The notes beneath the pieces are model-generated. The model worked only from the letters and a program-made list of their open reading frames with translations. It made no database searches and was not told the origin of the DNA. The position numbers were made by a program, and so were the translations under genes. DNA of 7,122 bases from JBAWXE01 sp037144255 (lineage in GTDB: Bacteria; Bacteroidota; Bacteroidia; Chitinophagales; Chitinophagaceae). The stretch spans positions 1 to 7,122 of the forward strand of contig JBAWXE010000116.1 in the NCBI GenBank assembly GCA_037144255.1, written 5' to 3'. This document shows positions 1-5,354 of the stretch, one piece after another. Position 1 is the stretch's first letter. Every line of letters starts with the position of its first letter.

Positions 1-80
1 TAAAGGGAGCTTATTTTTTTAAATGTAATCTGCTGCAAACCTCAATTATTAACTATTTATAGATTTTTCAAATTGTCACA
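1..80. other. Left-edge intergenic DNA, possible tail of an upstream terminator
   Basis: The window opens with TAAAGGGAGCTTA followed by seven T (14-20). This could be the 3' arm and U-tract of a terminator whose 5' arm lies outside the window, or the stop codon and trailer of an upstream gene. Nothing coding is visible up to the promoter at 81. Confidence 0.3.
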
Positions 81-113
81 TTGAGTATTTGAGTTAACTA
101 GCTATTACCTTTG
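81..113 (+). promoter_or_regulatory. Bacteroidota-type promoter of the DAHP synthase/chorismate mutase gene
   Basis: A perfect TAnnTTTG -7 element (TACCTTTG, 106-113) lies 22 nt downstream of a TTG (81-83) that fits the -33 element. The -7 element ends only 6 nt before the ATG at 120, so transcription should start at or within a base or two of the start codon. The spacing matches the TTG-N17-23-TAnnTTTG pattern known for Bacteroidota primary sigma factors. The promoter call is inferred from sequence only. Confidence 0.65.
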
Positions 114-119
114 TAGCAT

Positions 120-1199
120 ATGTCATTATTTAAAACCTCGGGAAAGCCATTTCTTATAGCGGGTCCTTGCAGTGCAGAATCCAGAGAGCAGGTATTGGAA
201 ACTGCTGCTGCTATAAAAGAGTTGCCGGTGCATTTGTTTCGTGCCGGTGTGTGGAAACCGCGTACTCGTCCTGGTAATTTTGAAGGCAATGGGGTAGAAG
301 CACTTATTTGGTTAAAGGAAGTAAAAGATACTTACGGATTACCTGTAACTATTGAAGTGGCAGAACCTGCCCATGTAGAAGAAGCTCTGAAATATGGAAT
401 AGACGTGCTTTGGATTGGTGCCCGCACTACTGTAAATCCTTTTTTGGTACAGCGTATCGCTGATGCACTAAAAGGTGTACAAATTCCGGTAATGGTAAAG
501 AACCCGGTGAATCCTGATGTGGATCTTTGGGAAGGTGCTATTGAACGTTTACAGCAGGTAGGTATCACTGATATTGCAGCTATTCACAGGGGTTTTTTTA
601 GTTACAATACTTCTTCATCTTTTCGTAATCAACCCAATTGGGTAGTACCTATTGAGCTTCGCCGCCGTAAGCGGGAACTTACCATGATATGCGATCCTAG
701 CCATATTACCGGTCGCCGTGATAAAGTAGCTGAAATAGCCCAAAAGGCAATGGATATGCACTTCGATGGTTTGATGATAGAAACCCATCCACGTCCTGAT
801 GAGGCCTGGAGTGATGCAGCTCAACAGATCACACCACTGGCTTTAAAGGAATTATTATCTCATCTTATTGTGCGCGAACAGTATACAGATGACATGAGTA
901 AAGTCATGGAGCTAGAATATTTGCGCCAACTGATGGATACCGTAGATGCAGAAATTATCGAATTGCTTTCACGGCGTCTAGAACTGAGTGAGCGTATTGG
1001 GGCTGTAAAGAAGGAATGTAATATGACAGCTTATCAACCGGACCGCTGGCGAGAGATAGTGGCTACTCGTGGCGAACATGCTAAAAGATTATCTCTTTCA
1101 GAAGATTTTATTGTAGAATTGTACGAGAAAATACACCACGAGAGCATCAAAAAACAATTAGAAACATTACAGGATAATATCAAGGAGTTTAATAAATAA
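120..1199 (+). CDS. aroF: Bifunctional DAHP synthase (type Ibeta) / chorismate mutase (AroQ)
   Basis: This 359-residue cytoplasmic enzyme should make 3-deoxy-D-arabino-heptulosonate 7-phosphate from phosphoenolpyruvate and erythrose 4-phosphate, the first shikimate-pathway step. Its second domain should convert chorismate to prephenate. The synthase barrel (about 8-245) shows GPCSAES (15-21, with metal-ligand Cys17), KPRT (46-49), IGART (99-103), VKNP (126-129), IHRGF (155-159), CDPSHITGRR (191-200) and IETHPRPDEAWSD (220-232). After a short linker, a helical AroQ domain (about 262-350) keeps Arg269, Arg286, Lys297 and Arg309 at spacings matching E. coli chorismate mutase Arg11, Arg28, Lys39 and Arg51. 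In this fusion type, as in the characterised Prevotella enzyme, the mutase domain also mediates feedback by prephenate. The first Met is the only workable start, because GPCSAE begins at residue 15. Length and domain order are normal for Bacteroidota. The promoter sits directly upstream, and a methyltransferase gene follows in the same frame. Confidence 0.95.
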   Translation: MSLFKTSGKPFLIAGPCSAESREQVLETAAAIKELPVHLFRAGVWKPRTRPGNFEGNGVEALIWLKEVKDTYGLPVTIEVAEPAHVEEALKYGIDVLWIGARTTVNPFLVQRIADALKGVQIPVMVKNPVNPDVDLWEGAIERLQQVGITDIAAIHRGFFSYNTSSSFRNQPNWVVPIELRRRKRELTMICDPSHITGRRDKVAEIAQKAMDMHFDGLMIETHPRPDEAWSDAAQQITPLALKELLSHLIVREQYTDDMSKVMELEYLRQLMDTVDAEIIELLSRRLELSERIGAVKKECNMTAYQPDRWREIVATRGEHAKRLSLSEDFIVELYEKIHHESIKKQLETLQDNIKEFNK

Positions 1200-1226
1200 T
1201 TTTACCCGTATAAATACCTTTTTGAT

Positions 1227-2018
1227 TTGGCGCTAAAACAACATAAAGACGATCAGGTTCGTTATGATCAGCAAGTAGATAATTCTAAAAATTATGTACT
1301 GCCATTTATTCAAACTTCACATACGATTGGTACAGGTACCCGTGTGTTAGAAGTGGGCTGTGGCGAGGGCGGAGTGTTGTTGCCTTTTATTGAAAAGGGT
1401 TGTTATTGTGTAGGTGTAGACCTTGATGCTAATCGTATTAGATTGTCTAACTTATTTCTTGAAAAGGAAGTAGCAGATAATAAAGTGCAATTCTTGTTAA
1501 AGAATATTTACGAAGAGGATTTTCTGAATAAATTCAAAGGTTCATTCGACGTGATTATTCTAAAGGATGTGATAGAACACGTGCCTGAACAAGAAAAATT
1601 TGTTCCATACCTCAAAAATTTCCTAAGTGAAGGTGGGCAGATATTTTTTGGCTTCCCTCCATGGTATATGCCTTTTGGCGGACATCAGCAGGTATGCGAA
1701 CATAAGTTTACCAGTGTCTTACCCTACTATCATATTCTGCCGAGATTTTTATATAAAGGCATTTTGAAACTGGCTGGTGAAAGTGATCTTGTAATCAAGG
1801 ATCTCATGGAGATCAAAGACACACAGATCAGCATTGAGCGTTTTGAAAGGATCGTTCGAATAAGTGGACTACAGATAAAGAACAAACAACATTTTTTATT
1901 CAACCCTATTTATAAATATAAGTTTGGTGTAGACCCTCGTAAACAATTTGGTTTGATTAGTGCAATACCATATGTAAGAAATTTTCTTACCACATGCGTG
2001 TATTATACAGTAGGATAG
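1227..2018 (+). CDS. Class I SAM-dependent methyltransferase, TTG start
   Basis: This is a Rossmann-fold S-adenosylmethionine methyltransferase of the Methyltransf_11/23 type, 263 residues, substrate unknown. Motif I is VLEVGCGEGG (40-49), the acidic ribose-binding residue is Asp65 in GVDLD (63-67), and ILKDVIEHVP (111-120) is the post-II/motif IV region typical of UbiE/UbiG-like folds. A distinctive Pro/Gly-rich FPPWYMPFGGHQQ stretch (about 143-155) follows. No ATG occurs in frame before motif I; the first internal Met is in WYMPFGG. The start must therefore be non-ATG, and TTG at 1227 (encoding MALKQ) is the best candidate. The frame is the same as that of the upstream synthase gene and is open right back to its TAA at 1197-1199. 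It probably shares the synthase transcript (27-nt gap, no convincing promoter). A link to aromatic metabolism is not shown. The stop codon lies 1 nt from the convergent aroE stop. Confidence 0.85.
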   Translation: MALKQHKDDQVRYDQQVDNSKNYVLPFIQTSHTIGTGTRVLEVGCGEGGVLLPFIEKGCYCVGVDLDANRIRLSNLFLEKEVADNKVQFLLKNIYEEDFLNKFKGSFDVIILKDVIEHVPEQEKFVPYLKNFLSEGGQIFFGFPPWYMPFGGHQQVCEHKFTSVLPYYHILPRFLYKGILKLAGESDLVIKDLMEIKDTQISIERFERIVRISGLQIKNKQHFLFNPIYKYKFGVDPRKQFGLISAIPYVRNFLTTCVYYTVG

Positions 2019-2019
2019 G

Positions 2020-2754
2020 CTATTTACTATTCCATATTTCCCAGGATGCCTCTGCTTGTATATGTAGCATCTCCCAGCCATTTTTTATAATGGCACCACG
2101 CTTTTTGCCTTCTTTTAGAAAAAGTGTTTCTTCAGGGTTATATACTAGGTCATACAGTAGGTGTTGCTTACTTATGGCACTATATGGTATCGGAGGGGCT
2201 GTGTTTATAGAAGGATAAGTGCCTAATGGTGTGGTATTGATAATGAGTTTATTTTCTGCAATAGTACTTTCTATCAGGCTGGCATAAGTAACCGACTCAT
2301 GTATGTGTTGTCTGGATACAACAGTATATGGTATACCTAGCTTACTTAATACGTACGCTACAGCCAGCGATGCCCCTCCACTACCCAATATCAATGCCCT
2401 ATCATGTTGCGATTTCAAAAGTGGTTGCAGGCTCTTTTCAAAACCAATGATATCTGTATTATGTCCCTTTTTTATTCCATTCCTGATGTCTATACAATTC
2501 ACAGCACCTATAGTAGTGGCGGCTTCACTTAGGTCATCTAGGTAGGGTATGATGGCCGATTTGTATGGTATAGTCACATTCAACCCTCTTAGCTCATTAT
2601 GAGATAGTAGAAATTTTGTAAATGTTTTTATGTTGGGTAAAGGGAATGCTGTATAGCTGGCATCTATCTGCTCCGCTGCAAATTTTTTTGCAAAGTAATC
2701 AGGAGAGAAAGAATGCGTCAATGGATATCCTATTAGTCCGTATGTAGCTGACAT
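2020..2754 (-). CDS. aroE: Shikimate dehydrogenase (NADP+)
   Basis: This cytoplasmic enzyme reduces 3-dehydroshikimate to shikimate with NADPH, step four of the shikimate pathway. The 244-residue protein has the substrate-binding THSFSP motif (13-18, Ser15 and Ser17), GLNVTIPYK (57-65, catalytic Lys65), GAVNC (83-87, Asn86) and the NTD motif (99-101, catalytic Asp101). The dinucleotide-binding GSGGAS (124-129) follows, and the C-terminal NGWEMLHIQA carries the conserved Gln. It is somewhat shorter than E. coli AroE (272), as is common in Bacteroidota. The frame stays open upstream to 2901, but that extension would overlap the neighbouring comA-like gene and add 49 residues before the conserved GLIGYPLTHS, so ATG at 2754 is chosen. 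A strong terminator separates it from comA, so it probably has its own promoter. Its stop is 1 nt from the methyltransferase stop. Confidence 0.95.
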   Translation of the reverse strand: MSATYGLIGYPLTHSFSPDYFAKKFAAEQIDASYTAFPLPNIKTFTKFLLSHNELRGLNVTIPYKSAIIPYLDDLSEAATTIGAVNCIDIRNGIKKGHNTDIIGFEKSLQPLLKSQHDRALILGSGGASLAVAYVLSKLGIPYTVVSRQHIHESVTYASLIESTIAENKLIINTTPLGTYPSINTAPPIPYSAISKQHLLYDLVYNPEETLFLKEGKKRGAIIKNGWEMLHIQAEASWEIWNSK

Positions 2755-2770
2755 CTTTGTGTTTGTACTG

Positions 2771-2777
2771 CAATGTA
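2771..2777 (-). promoter_or_regulatory. Weak candidate -7 element for aroE
   Basis: On the minus strand TACATTG lies 16 nt before the aroE ATG and resembles TAnnTTTG lacking one T. No TTG is found at the expected -33 position, which falls inside the comA terminator hairpin. It is listed because the terminator immediately upstream implies that aroE needs its own promoter somewhere in 2755-2790, unless read-through supplies transcription. Confidence 0.25.
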
Positions 2778-2780
2778 AGG

Positions 2781-2812
2781 AAAATAAAAAAGGGTGTATG
2801 ATTACACCCTTT
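2781..2812 (-). terminator. Intrinsic terminator of the comA-like gene
   Basis: A perfect 10-bp stem (2803-2812 with 2789-2798, AAAGGGTGTA on the minus strand) closes a 4-nt loop (ATCA). On the minus-strand transcript it is followed by a T-rich tail (six T, A, four T). It starts about 27 nt after the comA-like stop codon and ends about 27 nt before the aroE start. The plus-strand reading has no good U-tract, so the terminator acts on the minus strand. Confidence 0.85.
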
Positions 2813-2839
2813 ATATAAGAACTTATTGAGATTTTAGCT

Positions 2840-3628
2840 TTATAGATGGTTAGCTGCGGCCTTCTCTTTATCACCCAGATACAGGTGAAAGGTATCGCCA
2901 CGCAAGCCTATACGCATAGATTCTAAAGGTATCATTTCACTAGGAGCAATATTTCCCAAATTCACATTAGCACCCAGCAATTCTAAGAAATACACCTGCT
3001 GTGCTTTTTGAGGTGCTTCCCATATGATCCTTTCATGGGGTATCTGTGTCAATATTTCTTGTACCAGACCTTCACGTACCTCTCCACTACCACGATATAT
3101 ACCTACATTACCAGCCTCACGTGCTTCAGCTATTACATAGGTAGATCCAGCTTCCAGCTCAGCTTTCATCAGTTCTATCCATTTGTAGGGTGGTATGATG
3201 TGTGCTGCGTCTTTCGATCCCACTTCAGACAACACAGTCACATGTTTTGCCAGCTTTTCTATATACCCGCATTTTTCTAGGTGAGGTATTGTTATAGAAC
3301 CATCCGATACCTCTACATAATTCAGATCATAATCTTTCAGCACTTGTAAATAGTCGTCAAACTGGTTACGTATTAGAAAGGCTTCAAACAATGTACCCCC
3401 GAAATATACAGGCACATTATGACTACGATATATATCTAATTTCTCTCTCAGATGATTGGTCACATAGGCAGTACCAAAGCCCAGCTTTACTATGTCTACA
3501 TAAGGTGCAGCTACAGATAAGAAATTGTTCACTTCATCCAGCCCCATACCTTTGTCCATGACCATGGTAATGCCGTACTGGCGCGGCTTTTCCGTTCTTT
3601 CTGGGAGATTGTTTAAATGGAAATTCAT
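2840..3628 (-). CDS. comA: Phosphosulfolactate synthase family protein (ComA-like)
   Basis: This is a 262-residue cytoplasmic (beta/alpha)8-barrel protein of the ComA family. The founding archaeal member adds sulfite to phosphoenolpyruvate to give (R)-2-phospho-3-sulfolactate, the first step of coenzyme M synthesis. Family motifs in order are MVMDKGMGL (22-30), VDIVKLGFGT (44-53), PVYFGGTLFE (72-81), VEVSDGSI (104-111), LSEVGSKD (132-139, with Lys138), AEAREAGNVG (166-175), WEAPQKAQQ (about 205-213), GANVNLGNI and MRIGLRGDT near the C terminus. Length is close to that of the archaeal enzymes. Coenzyme M synthesis is not expected in Bacteroidota, and no comB, comC or sulfopyruvate decarboxylase is seen here. 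The real role may therefore be another sulfonate route, such as sulfolactate or cysteate for sulfonolipids, or something unrelated. The family assignment is firm; the reaction in this organism is inferred. It has its own promoter and terminator, so it is monocistronic. Confidence 0.85.
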   Translation of the reverse strand: MNFHLNNLPERTEKPRQYGITMVMDKGMGLDEVNNFLSVAAPYVDIVKLGFGTAYVTNHLREKLDIYRSHNVPVYFGGTLFEAFLIRNQFDDYLQVLKDYDLNYVEVSDGSITIPHLEKCGYIEKLAKHVTVLSEVGSKDAAHIIPPYKWIELMKAELEAGSTYVIAEAREAGNVGIYRGSGEVREGLVQEILTQIPHERIIWEAPQKAQQVYFLELLGANVNLGNIAPSEMIPLESMRIGLRGDTFHLYLGDKEKAAANHL

Positions 3629-3653
3629 AGTACGAATTGTTAAAACGAATGCT

Positions 3654-3686
3654 CAAAGGTAATGTATTAGGTCATCTATGTGCAAA
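3654..3686 (-). promoter_or_regulatory. Promoter of the comA-like gene
   Basis: Reading the minus strand, TTTG (3686-3683) and TACCTTTG (3661-3654) are separated by 21 nt and match the Bacteroidota -33/-7 consensus well. The -7 element ends 25 nt before the ATG at 3628, giving a short leader of roughly 20 nt. The -7 core TACCTTTG is identical to the one upstream of the DAHP synthase gene. Confidence 0.7.
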
Positions 3687-3703
3687 AATGCCTGCAGAGG
3701 GTT

Positions 3704-3722
3704 GTATATTAGCAGTATATTA
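3704..3722 (+). repeat. Short direct repeat GTATATTA, 11-bp period
   Basis: GTATATTA occurs at 3704-3711 and again at 3715-3722, one helical turn apart, just upstream of the ATG at 3730. It sits where a promoter or an operator for the membrane protein-lpxB pair would be expected. No TAnnTTTG element is visible on this strand. It may be chance in AT-rich DNA. Confidence 0.35.
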
Positions 3723-3729
3723 ACGTATT

Positions 3730-4026
3730 ATGAAACGCAATGTACCTCTATTAGGATACGCTATCGGTATCATTTGTCCCATCATCGGTAGTGCTATCAT
3801 ATACCTGCTATTATTCCGTGGCATGTATAGTTTTAGTAATTATTATCAAATATATCTGCACGATTTCGATAAGGCTTCTAAGGCTATTTCACTGAGTTTA
3901 TTATTCAATCTGGCTCCATTCTTGTACTGCATCAAAAAAAATTACGATTACACACTACGTGGTATAGTATCTGCTACCATATTTCCATATTTCGTTCTTT
4001 TTCTATTGTATAAGTTTGTACTGTAA
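3730..4026 (+). CDS. Small three-helix membrane protein encoded next to lpxB
   Basis: This 98-residue hydrophobic protein of unknown function probably sits in the inner membrane. Three membrane segments are visible: about 7-29, 51-68 and 78-97. Basic residues follow or flank them (Lys2, Arg3, Lys69, Lys70, Arg77). A polar, aromatic-rich loop (33-50) separates helices 1 and 2. The motif NLAPFLY (60-66) followed by a short loop and LRG (76-78) looks like a conserved family pattern. No signal peptide cleavage site or enzymatic motif is seen. The TAA at 4024-4026 is directly followed by the lpxB ATG at 4027, so the two are almost certainly cotranscribed and probably translationally coupled. From memory, a small membrane protein before lpxB is common in Bacteroidota, which suggests a role near lipid A synthesis, but this is inference only. 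Confidence 0.8.
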   Translation: MKRNVPLLGYAIGIICPIIGSAIIYLLLFRGMYSFSNYYQIYLHDFDKASKAISLSLLFNLAPFLYCIKKNYDYTLRGIVSATIFPYFVLFLLYKFVL

Positions 4027-5124
4027 ATGCGATACTATATCATAGCAGGAGAGGCTAGTGGCGATCTGCATGGGAGCAATCTCATAAAGGCGATGCATAC
4101 CAAAGACCCTCAGGCTGATATTCGTTGCTGGGGTGGAGATCGCATGCAGAATGCAGGTGCCACTCTCGTTAAGCATTATCGCGATCTTGCTTTCATGGGT
4201 TTTGTAGAGGTACTCGCACATCTGCGTACTATCTTCAACAATATCGCCTTTTGTAAAAAGGACATCATTATATACAAACCCGATGTACTGGTACTGATTG
4301 ATTATCCCGGCTTCAACCTTCGTATTGCAGAATGGGCTCATCAACAAGGCATACGTGTGGTATACTACATTTCACCACAGGTATGGGCATGGAAGGAGAA
4401 TCGTGTTAAGAAGATAAAGCAATGTGTAGATAAGATGTTGGTCATACTTCCCTTCGAAGTAGATTTTTATAAAAAATGGAATTATGATGTTACCTATGTA
4501 GGACATCCTTTAGTTGAGGTCATCAGCAACGAAAAGAATAATGTTCCTGTTGTGCGTCTTTCCGAAAAACCCATTATCGCTATACTACCCGGTAGTCGTG
4601 CTCAGGAGATAAAACTCAAATTGCCCATCATGTTGCAGATGGTCAAACATTTTCCCGATCATCAGTTCGTAGTGGCTCAGGCACCTTCACAGCCCGATAG
4701 TTTATACAAGGATATTATACAGGGAGAGAATGTATTGTTGGCACCTAATCAAACATACAATCTGCTAAAACAAGCTACAGCTGCACTTGTTACCAGCGGT
4801 ACAGCTACACTCGAAACTGCGCTATTTGCAGTACCGCAAGTAGTATGCTATAAGGGCAATGCACTCTCTTTTATGTTGGCTAAAAAACTGGTGAAGGTTA
4901 AATACATTTCTCTGGTCAATCTAATAATGGATAAACCAGCTGTTACAGAGCTTATACAAAACGACCTGAACGAAACATTACTTTTACAAACACTCAACAA
5001 GTTGTTGAATGATGAGGCGTACAAGAAAGAGCTAAAAGAAGACTATGCCACTCTATGGCACGAACTGGGCAATAACCCCGCATCCGATAACGCAGCTGAT
5101 GCTATTATCCGATCAATGTCTTAA
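4027..5124 (+). CDS. lpxB: Lipid-A-disaccharide synthase
   Basis: LpxB is a peripheral inner-membrane glycosyltransferase (family GT19). It joins UDP-2,3-diacylglucosamine and lipid X (2,3-diacylglucosamine 1-phosphate) to form the tetraacyl disaccharide of lipid A. The 365-residue protein shows the N-terminal GEASGDLHG (8-16), GGDRMQNAG (36-44), FMGFVEVL (56-63), DYPGFNLR (92-99), YISPQVWAWK (114-123), LPFE (141-144) and YVGHPL (157-162). The C-terminal UDP-sugar half has LPGSR (187-191) and SGTATLE (257-263). These are the hallmark motifs in the normal order, and the length is close to the usual 365-385. The ATG is the first in-frame codon after the upstream stop and gives the canonical YYIIAGEASGD start. 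Its last 12 nt overlap the 3' end of a convergent small gene. Its presence indicates a Gram-negative cell making lipid A. Confidence 0.97.
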   Translation: MRYYIIAGEASGDLHGSNLIKAMHTKDPQADIRCWGGDRMQNAGATLVKHYRDLAFMGFVEVLAHLRTIFNNIAFCKKDIIIYKPDVLVLIDYPGFNLRIAEWAHQQGIRVVYYISPQVWAWKENRVKKIKQCVDKMLVILPFEVDFYKKWNYDVTYVGHPLVEVISNEKNNVPVVRLSEKPIIAILPGSRAQEIKLKLPIMLQMVKHFPDHQFVVAQAPSQPDSLYKDIIQGENVLLAPNQTYNLLKQATAALVTSGTATLETALFAVPQVVCYKGNALSFMLAKKLVKVKYISLVNLIMDKPAVTELIQNDLNETLLLQTLNKLLNDEAYKKELKEDYATLWHELGNNPASDNAADAIIRSMS

Positions 5125-5271
5125 CAGACGCACGATCATTACAATAATACCTATTATAAATACGAACAAGGAGATACGGTTCATGCCATGCATGAATTTG
5201 ATATTAATATCTTTCGGGTCATTAGGATCTCGCTTGCGCAGATATAGATAAGTAAGTATTTGCTTCCACAT
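5113..5271 (-). CDS. Small single-helix membrane protein, DUF6728-like
   Basis: A 52-residue protein with a basic, polar N-terminal half (LRKRDPNDPKDINIKF, 11-26) and one hydrophobic helix (about 33-50, ISLFVFIIGIIVMIVRLL), ending in Arg-His. The pattern of an MWKQIL start, an RKRDPN motif, MHGMNRIS and then a transmembrane helix matches what I recall of a small Bacteroidota-specific family, DUF6728; function is unknown. A longer reading of the frame extends to 5418, but that part runs through the tRNA leader and its promoter, so ATG at 5271 is chosen. The MHGxNRIS signature in so short a frame supports a real gene rather than a shadow. Its stop (5113-5115) lies inside lpxB, giving a 12-nt tail-to-tail overlap. 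N-in/C-out topology is not certain. Confidence 0.75.
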   Translation of the reverse strand: MWKQILTYLYLRKRDPNDPKDINIKFMHGMNRISLFVFIIGIIVMIVRLLRH

Positions 5272-5310
5272 AATGTATTGTATTAAGAGGTACGGGTACT
5301 TTGTGCTAAA

Positions 5311-5318
5311 TAAAGTTA
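5311..5318 (-). promoter_or_regulatory. Candidate -7 element for the small convergent gene
   Basis: TAACTTTA on the minus strand matches seven of eight positions of TAnnTTTG, about 40 nt before the ATG at 5271. No -33 TTG is seen at the right distance. It overlaps the candidate -33 region of the divergent tRNA promoter, so the two could form a shared divergent promoter region. Confidence 0.3.
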
Positions 5319-5345
5319 CGAAAAAATCAAAAAAGGCTATATTTG
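5316..5345 (+). promoter_or_regulatory. Promoter of the tRNA-Ala unit
   Basis: A perfect TAnnTTTG element (TATATTTG, 5338-5345) is preceded by an A-rich spacer and a TTACG block at 5316-5320 that resembles a degenerate -33 TTG element. Transcription should start near 5351, a few bases before the tRNA-like relic at 5355. Confidence 0.65.
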
Positions 5346-5354
5346 CACCCACCC

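Noticed and set aside
1215..1224. TACCTTTTTG as a promoter for the methyltransferase
   Set aside because: Spacing within the -7 element is two bases too long and no TTG lies at the -33 distance, so cotranscription with the upstream gene is likelier.
2755..2901. N-terminal extension of aroE starting at 2901
   Set aside because: It would overlap the comA-like gene, cross its terminator hairpin and put 49 unrelated residues before the conserved start motif.
4003..4347. 114-codon minus-strand frame over the start of lpxB
   Set aside because: It is a shadow of lpxB, whose motifs are all in the plus-strand frame.
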